Source of the DNA: Chitinophaga sp. YR573
GTDB lineage: Bacteria > Bacteroidota > Bacteroidia > Chitinophagales > Chitinophagaceae
Direction: 5' to 3'
Assembly (NCBI RefSeq): GCF_900110995.1
Contig: NZ_FOJF01000001.1
Span: 203,199 to 267,198, forward strand
Length of the DNA stretch: 64,000 nt
The position numbers were made by a program, and so were the translations under genes. The notes beneath the pieces were generated by a model. It searched no databases. It was given only the letters and a program-made list of their open reading frames with translations, and had not been told where the DNA came from. Numbering within the stretch: position 1 is the stretch's first letter; every line of letters starts with the position of its first letter. Below are positions 1 through 8,229 of this stretch, in pieces.

Positions 1-900
1 CGCAAACTGTTCAGGAATCTTTACCCTACCGGTATTTCCGGAACGCAACAGACCAGCTGCATTAGGGAATACAGCGCGGAAGCTGATAGCCCCGATGCTC
101 TTGTCAAACTGTCCTTCTATGGTTTCTACACGGCCTTTTTCCTGGTAAATACTGTTATCAGCCAGTACCAGTTCTACAGGAGGTAATTTCTTCACCTTAT
201 CCTGCACCGTTTTACCTTCTGTTTTATTTTTAAACTGTAAGAAGTCAACTTCACTCATGGAGAAATAAGCATATACTTCGCTTACATCAGACAACATTGT
301 TAATGCCTGTGCATCTCCCTTGCCTACCAGACTACCGATTTTGAAAGGAATTCTGCCAATGTAACCACTTACCGGTGCTGAGATTAGGGTATAACCCAGG
401 TTGATACGGGCATTGCTTACCATCGCCTGTGCCTGTGCAACATTTGCTTTTGCTGCCTGATAAGCTGCGTTCGCTGTTTTCAGCTGCACATCAGACACTA
501 CATTATTCTGTACCAGTGGTGTAAGACGGTTCACTTCTACTTCCGCCTTTTCTTCATTGGCTTTTGCGGCCTGCAAAGAAGCAGCTGTATTGCTTAACTG
601 TTCCTGATAAGTACGTTCGTTGATTCTGAATAAAGGCTGGCCCGCTTTTACATACGCACCTTCATCTACGAATATTTTATCGAGATAACCATCTACCTGG
701 GCGCGGATCTCTACGTTCACCTTACCTTCTACGGTAGCGTTATATTCACGGTAAGTAGTGGCTGGAACAGCAGCTACTTTTAATACCGGCAGTTCAGCAG
801 GAGGCATACCGGCATTCTCTGTTTTGGCAGAAGAACTGGCGCATCCGGTCAATACGGCCAGAAGAAGCATGGTATAAATAAAGCCCACTGGCTTATACAT
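1..900 (-). CDS. RND efflux periplasmic adaptor subunit (membrane fusion protein), partial
   Basis: This reading frame is open to the left edge of the window, so only the N-terminal 300 residues are seen. It starts with a lipoprotein signal (hydrophobic stretch then LTGC, Cys at about residue 20). After that come a biotinyl/lipoyl-like hairpin half (VEGKVNVEIRAQVDGYLDKI), an Ala/Glu-rich coiled coil, and a second lipoyl half (LISAPVSGYIGRI), the order of HlyD/AcrA-type adaptors of tripartite RND pumps. Such adaptors sit on the inner membrane facing the periplasm and link the pump to an outer-membrane channel; pump and channel genes would lie beyond the edge. An in-frame ATG 27 nt upstream (position 927) is an alternative start, but the signal peptide fits 900 better. 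The substrate cannot be told. Confidence 0.9.
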   Translation of the reverse strand, partial: MYKPVGFIYTMLLLAVLTGCASSSAKTENAGMPPAELPVLKVAAVPATTYREYNATVEGKVNVEIRAQVDGYLDKIFVDEGAYVKAGQPLFRINERTYQEQLSNTAASLQAAKANEEKAEVEVNRLTPLVQNNVVSDVQLKTANAAYQAAKANVAQAQAMVSNARINLGYTLISAPVSGYIGRIPFKIGSLVGKGDAQALTMLSDVSEVYAYFSMSEVDFLQFKNKTEGKTVQDKVKKLPPVELVLADNSIYQEKGRVETIEGQFDKSIGAISFRAVFPNAAGLLRSGNTGRVKIPEQFA

Positions 901-1024
901 GTTGTTGTGTTGAAATAATTGAGTCATAATAAGGTAAATGTTTTTTGTTTTTGCAATAGCTTTCCACCCCGCATTACTGCGGCAATGAATAATCAAATAA
1001 TGACAGCTACTGGGTTTTAGAGGT

Positions 1025-1052
1025 CACTTTTCCCGGCTGATACGGAAAAGTG
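1025..1052. promoter_or_regulatory. 9-bp perfect inverted repeat upstream of the efflux adaptor
   Basis: The arms CACTTTTCC (1025-1033) and GGAAAAGTG (1044-1052) are separated by 10 nt. They lie about 125 bp upstream of the adaptor start and 209 bp beyond the stop of the AraC-type gene. No T-run follows on either strand, so an operator is a better guess than a terminator. A smaller hairpin, CCGCA/TGCGG, lies nearby at about 968-981. Nothing else was recognised in the gene-free stretch 901-1260; no clear TAnnTTTG element was found. Confidence 0.45.
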
Positions 1053-1260
1053 AATAAAGTAGCTTGACGTAGTTATAACACTACGAACAGGCTTCTTGTT
1101 TTCTGTTTTACTGCTAAAGAGAATAATGAATAATAAAGATTAGCAGGCGCGATAATTATACTTCATGGGCGTGCGGTTTTAAGATGATGTTCAACAACGA
1201 TTAATGAACTGTACAAAAGTACTATGGATAAAGACGATATACACTTAACTAATTACGGGA

Positions 1261-2145
1261 TTAATTGTACTTTTCACGGATACTTTTCTGGAAAACAGCA
1301 GGCGTATGACCCGTATGTTTTTTAAAGAACCGGTTAAAGTACCCGTCATCCTCAAAGTTAAGCTGCCAGGCAATTTCCTTGATGCTATGCTCATTCCAGA
1401 ACAACAATCTTTTCGCCTCCGTAACACGTCTTTCATCAATGATCTGTTTCGCGGTCTTACCCACAACAGATTTAACTGTATCATTCAAATGACCAGGCGT
1501 CACATACATCATATCTGCATAATGACCTACCTGCGTTTTATCCTTATAATGTACATCAGACAATTCTTTAAACTGCCGTACAATGCGGTTCTGCACGGTA
1601 TCGGCCTGTATCGCGGCAATATCACGTTGTGGTAAACGTGCACTTGCGGCCATCAGTGAATTCAGTAAATTACGGATGATCACTTCACGCAACGGCAACT
1701 GACTATCCATCTCCTTCATTATCAGTTTTGCATAGGCCATCAGCTCTTTCAATTGTCCTTCCGTGAGTTGTACCACAGGTGTCTGAAATACACAGGCCGA
1801 CCAGCACAACATCCCACCCAGCGCATCTTCGCAGAGAAACTCTTCTTCAAATGCCACACTCACTATCTCGCATAAACTATCACCCATGTACTGATGTATC
1901 TGATCAGGTGATAACAAAATAAGCGCGGGCGCTTTTACCGTATGTTTTTCAAAATCTATGAACAATGTCATCTCTCCGGAAAGAACAAGCATTATATTAT
2001 AGTCAATCCTCCGGTGAGGCTCCGTTACACCATCAGACTGCACCAGGTATGTACTGCGTTTTATGTTAAATCCCTTAATAGGATTCGGACCGGTATTGCA
2101 TTCTACAGCATAATTATAAACAGGTATGATCACATTATTTTTCAT
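1261..2145 (-). CDS. AraC-family transcriptional regulator
   Basis: This 294-residue protein has an N-terminal cupin-like sensor half (about 20-160) and a C-terminal AraC DNA-binding half with two helix-turn-helix units. The first is near residues 205-225 (VGHYADMMYVTPGHLNDTVK) and the second is in the conserved block IKEIAWQLNFEDDGYFNRFFKKHTG (about 256-280), followed by the usual TP. It lies between a MarR gene and an RND adaptor gene on the same strand. A copy of the MarR-type operator sits about 207 bp upstream of its start, outside the MarR terminator. A regulatory chain from MarR to this gene and the pump is an inference; the effector is unknown. Confidence 0.92.
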   Translation of the reverse strand: MKNNVIIPVYNYAVECNTGPNPIKGFNIKRSTYLVQSDGVTEPHRRIDYNIMLVLSGEMTLFIDFEKHTVKAPALILLSPDQIHQYMGDSLCEIVSVAFEEEFLCEDALGGMLCWSACVFQTPVVQLTEGQLKELMAYAKLIMKEMDSQLPLREVIIRNLLNSLMAASARLPQRDIAAIQADTVQNRIVRQFKELSDVHYKDKTQVGHYADMMYVTPGHLNDTVKSVVGKTAKQIIDERRVTEAKRLLFWNEHSIKEIAWQLNFEDDGYFNRFFKKHTGHTPAVFQKSIREKYN

Positions 2146-2351
2146 AATATTAATCGTTTGTTTTTTTGTTAGGGCATCAGTAAATAAGTCACACAGTGGT
2201 GGGTAGGTCAGGTTACATGACCTTTAAAGAGTAGTAGGTAGAGTTAGTATTAACCTTTGGTAAGAATCATAATACTGCAAATATTATAACTTCCGGGCAA
2301 TTTTCATAATATTCTATGAAACTTGATAATTTAATTTCCCGGTCATATTGA

Positions 2352-2363
2352 TTAGCCGGCTAA
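2352..2363. promoter_or_regulatory. MarR-type operator, copy 2 (upstream of the AraC gene)
   Basis: The perfect 12-bp palindrome TTAGCCGGCTAA also occurs in front of the marR-like gene (2854-2865). The two sites agree over 16 nt (ATTAGCCGGCTAAGTA) when one is inverted. This copy lies just beyond the marR terminator, so it belongs to the intergenic region in front of the AraC-type gene (2146-2374). No TAnnTTTG element could be placed next to it. Confidence 0.6.
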
Positions 2364-2374
2364 GTAATAGCGGC

Positions 2375-2395
2375 AAAAAAAAGCCTTTTAAAGGC
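2375..2395 (-). terminator. Rho-independent terminator of the marR-like gene
   Basis: On the minus strand a GCCTTT/AAAGGC stem (2383-2395) overlaps the stop codon and is followed by eight T residues (2375-2382). It separates the marR transcript from the AraC gene downstream. Confidence 0.75.
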
Positions 2396-2837
2396 CATAC
2401 TCAACTTCATCCAGGTTCTCTAGCACCTGCATGAGCAATCTTTTAAGCAGCATACGTTCTTCCATGCTCAGGTTCTTTACTGTCTGCTGTTCCAGTTTAT
2501 TCCAGGTCTGTTCTGTAATATACTTCGCAGCCTCCTCTCCCAGCTCTGTCAGGAAAACCTGCACAACCCGCTGATCATTAGTACTTTTTTCCCTTCTTAA
2601 AAATCCTTTCTTTTCCAGTCGCTCCGCCATCCGGGTCACCGTTGCCGGTGTCACCTCCATATTATTCGTCAGTTCATTCATGGTTATCCCCTGCCGGCAT
2701 AATACCTGCTGGAGAAATATTTCCTGACCTGCATGCAAATTATAGCAAGACAGCATCTGGTTACCCTTATTACGGTGCGCTTTGCTGATCTGTACCAACA
2801 GATGACTGATGGTACTGCACATAAGCGGTTTGTTCAT
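2388..2837 (-). CDS. MarR-family transcriptional regulator
   Basis: This 149-residue winged-helix protein matches the usual MarR length. The recognition region reads MNELTNNMEVTPATVTRMAE (about 54-73), followed by the wing KKGFLRREKSTNDQRVVQV with the family DQR signature. Proteins of this family act as dimers, usually repress their own gene and a neighbouring efflux or resistance gene, and are released by small phenolic or toxic ligands. Here the palindrome TTAGCCGGCTAA sits 17 nt upstream of the start, next to a TATATTTG element, and a second copy lies before the AraC gene. The stop codon is inside its own terminator. The -7 element lies only 4 nt upstream of ATG 2837, so the message may be leaderless or may start at the internal Met-6. 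Confidence 0.93.
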   Translation of the reverse strand: MNKPLMCSTISHLLVQISKAHRNKGNQMLSCYNLHAGQEIFLQQVLCRQGITMNELTNNMEVTPATVTRMAERLEKKGFLRREKSTNDQRVVQVFLTELGEEAAKYITEQTWNKLEQQTVKNLSMEERMLLKRLLMQVLENLDEVEYGL

Positions 2838-2841
2838 GCAA

Positions 2842-2865
2842 CAAATATAATACTTAGCCGGCTAA
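2842..2865 (-). promoter_or_regulatory. marR-like promoter and operator, copy 1
   Basis: On the minus strand TATATTTG (2842-2849) matches the Bacteroidota -7 consensus TAnnTTTG. The 12-bp palindrome TTAGCCGGCTAA (2854-2865) lies immediately upstream, within the spacer of this promoter, where a bound MarR dimer would block RNA polymerase. No convincing -33 TTG was found. Confidence 0.65.
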
Positions 2866-2977
2866 TTAAATAAAAAAAGGAAAAAAGATATCTGTATATA
2901 TTAAAATAATACTAGTATGAGGGGGATAAACGTGGATTATTGCTTTGTGGGATGTATAGAAAATATCATAATTAGAA

Positions 2978-3100
2978 TTTTTTTGTGATAGAGCTTCGCT
3001 CCATCACAAAAACATTGAAGATATTTTTGCAGGGCTTCGCCCTGCACCCTAAATCAACTGAGTAGAAGCAAAACAGTCGCCCTGCACCCTAAATCAAACT
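2978..3100. repeat. Intergenic GC-TTC-GC hairpin repeat, locus A
   Basis: The first hairpin, 2980-3012, has a T-rich stem ending in GAGC-TTC-GCTC. The second, 3029-3045, is GCAGGGC-TTC-GCCCTGC. It is followed by the tail ACCCTAAATCAACTGAG. The 20-nt string CGCCCTGCACCCTAAATCAA is repeated directly at 3038-3057 and 3078-3097, and the second copy runs into the mutS2 stop codon. The same architecture recurs at 48682-48767 and a tail-only copy at 20277-20298. Read on the minus strand the first hairpin could also terminate mutS2. Confidence 0.75.
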
Positions 3101-5213
3101 ATTTCGCGGCCTCTTCCTTCGGTCTCTCCCGCACCAGTACCAAATCCGCCAGTAACACGTTCATCGGGATATTCCCCAGCTTCACAATCCCTCTCTTATC
3201 CCTTATCTCCAGCAACTTCCCTACCTGTCCGTTACTCCGGATCTTCACCTGGTCGCCCACCTTACACGCGCCACCTATCTCTAAAAACCTATCCTGTACC
3301 TTCTTCTCAAACCGCTCATTAATCTGTTTCTCCTTCTTCCGGAATAACAACGCCTCTGCCTGTTTTATCACTTTAGGCTTATCATCTGTACGTTTCCACT
3401 CTACCACTATCTGCTTCATCTTCCGCTCCATATCCTTCAGGTAACTCAACTCCTCTTCCTTGATCTGGTTCTGCAATTTCAGTACCGTTACCTGCTGCGT
3501 TTTCCGCTCCTTATCAGACAATATCTCGTATTCGCGTTTTAAGCGCTCATTTTCCTTCAGTAATTTCTGCAGCTCTTTCTCCTTGGCTTCTACCTTTTGC
3601 AGGTCCTGTTCGGCCTTATTCAGCAATTTATCAAGCTGAAAATGTCCTTCATCCACCAGGTTCCTCGCGCGGGAAATAAGAGAAGGATGCAACCCTATAC
3701 GCTGCGCAATAGAAAACGTATAAGAACTACCCGGCTTACCTATGATCAGTTTATACATAGGCGACAGGGTCTCTTCATCAAAGCCCATCGCGCCGTTAAT
3801 AATCCCTTTTACCTTATTCGCCATCACCTTCAGATTCAGGTAGTGCGTTGTTACAATACCAAAGGCATGTTTCTTCGCCAGCTCTTCCATGATCACTTCC
3901 GCAAAAGCTCCTCCCAGGTTAGGGTCAGATCCACTTCCCAGTTCATCTATGAAGAACAACGTTTTACCGTTGGCGTTCTCCATAAAATATTTCATGTTCT
4001 TCAGGTGAGAGCTATACGTACTTAACTCAAATTCAAGCGACTGCGTATCTCCTATATGTATCATCAGCTGCCTGAAAATACCTAACTGGGAACTCGGATG
4101 CACCGGCACTAACAACCCCGCCTGCAACATCAGTTGTATCAAACCAATGGTTTTCAGCGTAACTGTTTTACCCCCTGCATTCGGACCGCTGATCACCAGT
4201 ATATGATTATCATTGTCCAGCTTTACATTAAGCGGAATGGTAGGCTTCTTGTTCTTACGGTTATACAGCAGTAACAAAGGATGATATGCTTCCACCAGGT
4301 GCGCCTGCGAATTAGGGCTCAGCATAGGGTAGTTTCCATCCATATCCAGTGCCAGCTTCGACTTCGCCCGTATAAAATCATACATCCCCAGGATATCGTG
4401 GTAGTTATTCAACAGGGGAGAAAACTGGCTCAGTGCGGCCGTCAGCGCCCGCAAAATCCTGTATACTTCCTTATTCTCTTCACGCTCCAGGGATGCCACA
4501 TCGTTATTCAGCTCGATCGTCTCTTCCGGCTCCACAAATGCAGTACGGCGGGTATCAGACTCTCCGTGCAGAATACCCTTCACCATACGCTTGTTCTCTG
4601 CAAATACTGCCAGTACCCTTCTGCCATTCAGGAAGGCTTCTTCCGTATCCGCCAGGTAACCCAGCTTGCTGAGTTTACTCAGACTGCGTTCAAACGCCCT
4701 GCGCAGTTCATTACGCTTGCGGTATAACGACATGCGGATCTTCTCCAGTTCAGGAGAGGCATTATCTCTCACCTGCCCGGTTTCATCCAGTACATCATCA
4801 ATCAGCGATACAATTTTCTTCTCGTAATGCGTATGTGTAATCACACCAAACAGACCGGAATACTGCACACGCCTGTCATGGTCAAAGAACCGCACAATAC
4901 TATGCATGCTCTCTGCCAGCTTACGTAACAGCATCAGCTGATCTCCGCTTAATACAGCTCCCTGTATGCTTAACAGGCGCAGTTCGTTCTTAAGGTTGAG
5001 TACGTAATCGTTCGGGAAGTGTTCCTGCAGCAGGGTTAGCTGCTTATATTCATGCGCCTGCTGCAGCGCAGTCTTTACGTAATCGATGTGGGTGTGCAGC
5101 CGCAGTTCTGCTGCCATCTGTTTACCCAGCTCCGTTTTACAATGTTCCTGCAACAAAGCCTGTACCTTGTCAAATTCCAGCTGCATCAGCGCTGAATCGG
5201 GAAAATATTTCAT
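3099..5213 (-). CDS. mutS2: MutS2-like DNA-binding ATPase lacking the Smr domain
   Basis: This 704-residue protein has the MutS core/lever region (about 1-330), Walker A GPNAGGKT (343-350), Walker B with LFFIDELGSGSDP (about 424-436), a long charged coiled coil (about 525-620) and a small C-terminal SH3/KOW-like segment (about 650-700). MutS2 proteins bind branched DNA or collided ribosomes and are usually near 780-800 residues because a C-terminal Smr nuclease domain follows. Here the protein ends about 100 residues early, with no Smr motif, and the stop codon abuts a copy of the intergenic repeat. It is divergent from msrA. Whether Smr was lost here or in the whole lineage cannot be seen. 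Confidence 0.9.
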   Translation of the reverse strand: MKYFPDSALMQLEFDKVQALLQEHCKTELGKQMAAELRLHTHIDYVKTALQQAHEYKQLTLLQEHFPNDYVLNLKNELRLLSIQGAVLSGDQLMLLRKLAESMHSIVRFFDHDRRVQYSGLFGVITHTHYEKKIVSLIDDVLDETGQVRDNASPELEKIRMSLYRKRNELRRAFERSLSKLSKLGYLADTEEAFLNGRRVLAVFAENKRMVKGILHGESDTRRTAFVEPEETIELNNDVASLEREENKEVYRILRALTAALSQFSPLLNNYHDILGMYDFIRAKSKLALDMDGNYPMLSPNSQAHLVEAYHPLLLLYNRKNKKPTIPLNVKLDNDNHILVISGPNAGGKTVTLKTIGLIQLMLQAGLLVPVHPSSQLGIFRQLMIHIGDTQSLEFELSTYSSHLKNMKYFMENANGKTLFFIDELGSGSDPNLGGAFAEVIMEELAKKHAFGIVTTHYLNLKVMANKVKGIINGAMGFDEETLSPMYKLIIGKPGSSYTFSIAQRIGLHPSLISRARNLVDEGHFQLDKLLNKAEQDLQKVEAKEKELQKLLKENERLKREYEILSDKERKTQQVTVLKLQNQIKEEELSYLKDMERKMKQIVVEWKRTDDKPKVIKQAEALLFRKKEKQINERFEKKVQDRFLEIGGACKVGDQVKIRSNGQVGKLLEIRDKRGIVKLGNIPMNVLLADLVLVRERPKEEAAK

Positions 5214-5397
5214 CTTTCTATTCCATACAAAAGTCTAATGACCCATTGTCACAAGACCGGTTAAAATTGGTTTTCAGCAACCCACAGGCGCTAAAAAAGA
5301 ATGTTAAAGTTACTTATAATGATGATCCAATACACCATTCTTATCGTAATTTAACTATATGAAGGCATACTCACAATCACCTTCTGTCATTTAAATC

Positions 5398-6054
5398 ATG
5401 CGAAGATACTCATTATTAAGCTGTTTGCTGGCCATCGCCTTCTATGCATGTGCCCAGGGAAAACAAACAAAAAGTAAAGAACCGGTAGACATGGACGTTC
5501 CCGCTAACACAAAATTAGAGAAAGCCACTTTTGCAGCAGGCTGCTTCTGGTGCGTTGAAGCCCAGTTTCAGTACCTGGACGGGGTAGTGAAAGTCGAATC
5601 CGGTTATTCAGGAGGCACCGTGGCCAATCCCTCCTACGAACTGGTATGTACCGGTACCACCGGTCATGCTGAAGCCGTACAGATAACTTATGATCCTGCT
5701 AAAATCTCTTATGAAGAGTTATTAGAGGCCTTCTGGCAAAGCCACGACCCCACCCAGCTTAACCAGCAGGGTAACGACGTAGGTACCCAGTACCGTTCCG
5801 CTATCTTCTATAGCAACGAAGATCAGCACAAACTGGCCCAGGAATACAAAGATAAACTGCAGAAATCAGGCGCCTTCGAACATCCGATCGTAACAGAAAT
5901 ATCGCCGCTCAGGAACTTTTACATAGCGGAAGATTATCACCAGAACTATTATAATCAGAATGGCTCACAACCATACTGCCATTATGTAATAGGCCCTAAA
6001 GTAGAAAAGTTCAAAAAGGTCTTTAAAGACAAACTGAAGAAAGAGAATCAATAA
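5398..6054 (+). CDS. msrA: Peptide-methionine (S)-S-oxide reductase, lipoprotein type
   Basis: This 218-residue protein carries the MsrA active site GCFWCVE, with catalytic Cys49, then the family blocks GYSGG and GHAEAVQITYDP. The later blocks GTQYRSAIFY and EDYHQNYY are also present. A hydrophobic N terminus ending at Cys18 (FYACAQG) suggests export and possibly lipid attachment, so the enzyme would repair oxidised methionine in envelope proteins, using thioredoxin-type reductants. It stands alone, divergent from mutS2 with a 184-nt gap, and is closed by a strong terminator. No MsrB domain is fused. Confidence 0.96.
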   Translation: MRRYSLLSCLLAIAFYACAQGKQTKSKEPVDMDVPANTKLEKATFAAGCFWCVEAQFQYLDGVVKVESGYSGGTVANPSYELVCTGTTGHAEAVQITYDPAKISYEELLEAFWQSHDPTQLNQQGNDVGTQYRSAIFYSNEDQHKLAQEYKDKLQKSGAFEHPIVTEISPLRNFYIAEDYHQNYYNQNGSQPYCHYVIGPKVEKFKKVFKDKLKKENQ

Positions 6055-6067
6055 GATAAAAGCTATT

Positions 6068-6116
6068 AAAGAAAGGCTTGTTCTACGCTGAAATCGTAAA
6101 ACAAGCCTTTCTTTTT
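6068..6116 (+). terminator. Rho-independent terminator of msrA
   Basis: A 15-bp perfect stem (6068-6082 with 6100-6114, arm AAAGAAAGGCTTGTT) with a 17-nt loop is followed by TT. It lies 13 nt after the msrA stop. Confidence 0.85.
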
Positions 6117-6282
6117 ATCCGGAAATAATAAAAAAGTGGTATAATTGTTTGATCTTCAATAAAGAAATGGGATTAATAAGTGTGTATAAAACATTTTTGG
6201 CCAGCATAACCGTTTTCTTGTAACATATTCGAAAAAAGCGTATATTGTATAGACATACCATTCCTGTTTAAAGCTACTACCT

Positions 6283-6969
6283 ATGATGTACGTACCGCAA
6301 TCTTCCCGGCTAACGTCTACGGAAGAACAGGTTTACCTCGCTACCATTAGCAATGATCCTATGCTTTCCAACTTTCTGGAATCAGGTGAATTGCCGGGCA
6401 ATGCGAAATTCTTACAGAACGACAGGTATAAATCGCCTGATTTTCTGCACTTTATCTCCGAAAAATATGAAGCCGTCTTCACTGCCGCCATCATACAATG
6501 CTTTAATACAGGCAATATTGATATGATGAACGCCCTGGTAAACAATCCCATTTTATTGGATGATGAATACCAGCAAAAAAGCTACTTCATTATCCTGAAC
6601 TTTCTAAGGGAAAAACAACAAAAACTCATCACCCTATGGAACAACCTGCAACTAAAGAAAAAAATCAACCCTACCGACCTCGAACAACAAACCACCATCA
6701 CACTCCTCAATTATCTGCCCGATGAATTCCAGGGCTTCCGCAGCGAATACTGCAACGAACTCGTAAAAATCTCAAAACTACTATCTCTTACCGATCCTCA
6801 CCTTGCCATAGAACTGATCATCAACACCAGTAAACTCAACTGCCTCCCGCAATCCAGGCAAAGAGTACTGGAATGTTATCAGCAACTCCAGACAATGGAT
6901 ATAAAACCAACGCCGTTAGAACATCGCTTTACTATATTAAGACTGATTTTCGCCTTTAATAAAAGATAA
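6283..6969 (+). CDS. Uncharacterised helical protein
   Basis: I do not recognise this 228-residue protein. It has no signal peptide or membrane segment and reads as a string of amphipathic helices rich in Leu, Asn and Gln, suggesting a soluble cytosolic helical-repeat fold (ankyrin/TPR-like spacing is hinted at by NTGNIDMMNALVNNPILLDD near residue 74). Met1 and Met2 are both possible starts. It ends 18 nt before the CE2-like esterase gene on the same strand and may be cotranscribed with it, though a cytosolic helical protein and a secreted esterase have no obvious shared job. Confidence 0.7.
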   Translation: MMYVPQSSRLTSTEEQVYLATISNDPMLSNFLESGELPGNAKFLQNDRYKSPDFLHFISEKYEAVFTAAIIQCFNTGNIDMMNALVNNPILLDDEYQQKSYFIILNFLREKQQKLITLWNNLQLKKKINPTDLEQQTTITLLNYLPDEFQGFRSEYCNELVKISKLLSLTDPHLAIELIINTSKLNCLPQSRQRVLECYQQLQTMDIKPTPLEHRFTILRLIFAFNKR

Positions 6970-6987
6970 AATATCTTATTTTGAGGC

Positions 6988-8013
6988 ATGAAATTATTGA
7001 TACCATTATTGTTACTTAGCTTCCACCTAAGTGCAGCAGATACTACTTTTTTCAAAGCAGACCATCCATACATCCAGTACACAGGACGCATAGATTTCAC
7101 AGATCCTGCAACACCACGCTTCTGGCAACCAGGTGTGTATATAAAGCTGAAATTCAAAGGCAGTCATTGTACTATTTTAATGGATGATGATACTCATAAC
7201 TACCTCGCTGTACAGGTTGATAACCTGCCGGCTAAACGTTTTCAGACTACGGGTAAGCACAATATGATTAACATCACAGATCATCTGGATAATGGGGATC
7301 ATGTACTTACCATCTGTAAGAATACAGAAGCCGGTATAGGCTACCTGCAATTCATAGGTGTAAAATGTCAGGCATTATTACCACTGCCGGCAAAACCTGT
7401 ACGTAAAATAGAATTCATCGGAAACTCTGTCACCTGCGGCTCCGGTGCAGATCAATCTTTATTTCCCTGCGGGCAGGGCCAGTGGTTCGATCAGCACAAT
7501 GCATGGATGAGCTATGGTCCCCTCACCGCAAGAGCATTAAAAGCCCAATGGCAACTGGCATCCGTTTCAGGAATCGGGTTGATACACAGCTGCTGTGGTA
7601 TGCCTTTTCCCATGACACAGGTATACGATAAAATAAACATGCGCACAGATTCCATCAAATGGGATTTTAGTAAATACCAGCCAGATGTAGTAGCCGTTTG
7701 CCTGGGAGAAAATGATGGCATACAGGATTCTGTTATTTTCTGCAACGCTTATAAACAATTCATCAATACCATCAAACAACATTACCCCAAAGTAACTATC
7801 ATCTGCCTTAGCAGCCCTATGGCAGATCAACAGTTTAAACCTGTATTGGAACGTTACATAACAGCCATCATCAAAAATAACAAAAACGTATACCACTACT
7901 TTTTTACTAAACAATATGGTCTTGGATGCGGAGGACATCCTGATTTACAGGAACACAAACAAATCGCCACAGATTTAACAAACTACATAAAGAAGATAAA
8001 AAAATGGGGCTGA
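6988..8013 (+). CDS. Secreted SGNH/GDSL esterase, carbohydrate esterase family 2-like
   Basis: This 341-residue protein has a short signal peptide (1-17), an N-terminal beta-sandwich (about 25-130) and a C-terminal SGNH hydrolase domain. The nucleophile block is GNSVTCG with Ser147, in place of the textbook GDS. The Asn block is LGENDG (239-244) and the His block is GGHPDLQEH (315-323), where His317 or His323 would be the catalytic His. This two-domain order is that of CE2 acetyl esterases, which remove acetyl groups from xylan, mannan or cello-oligomers. The gene ends inside a hairpin and an AraC regulator follows after 216 nt. The exact substrate is unknown. Confidence 0.82.
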   Translation: MKLLIPLLLLSFHLSAADTTFFKADHPYIQYTGRIDFTDPATPRFWQPGVYIKLKFKGSHCTILMDDDTHNYLAVQVDNLPAKRFQTTGKHNMINITDHLDNGDHVLTICKNTEAGIGYLQFIGVKCQALLPLPAKPVRKIEFIGNSVTCGSGADQSLFPCGQGQWFDQHNAWMSYGPLTARALKAQWQLASVSGIGLIHSCCGMPFPMTQVYDKINMRTDSIKWDFSKYQPDVVAVCLGENDGIQDSVIFCNAYKQFINTIKQHYPKVTIICLSSPMADQQFKPVLERYITAIIKNNKNVYHYFFTKQYGLGCGGHPDLQEHKQIATDLTNYIKKIKKWG

Positions 8014-8026
8014 TAAAATCAGCCCC
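8006..8026. terminator. Hairpin over the esterase stop codon
   Basis: GGGGCTGA/TCAGCCCC with a 5-nt loop includes the TGA stop. The T-run is better on the minus strand, so on the plus strand it may act as a weak terminator or a 3' stabiliser. The rest of 8027-8229 is AT-rich with no clear promoter or gene. Confidence 0.55.
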
Positions 8027-8229
8027 GTTCATTACGTGTTAAACTTATTAAATACTTTCCCACCCAAAGCTAATTTTATTCTGCACTTAAATAATACTTT
8101 CTTATCTGATTTTCAACTTCCATTCTCAGTATTTATAAATATTATTGGTAATCAATTATTTGCATCAAAAATTACAATAGTATTATTTTATCCCTTAACT
8201 TAGACTTACTATGCTAAGAATGATACGTT

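Noticed and set aside
3038..3097. CRISPR-like array from the repeated 20-nt unit
   Set aside because: Only two copies, 40 nt apart, with a hairpin at the first; no cas genes in the window.
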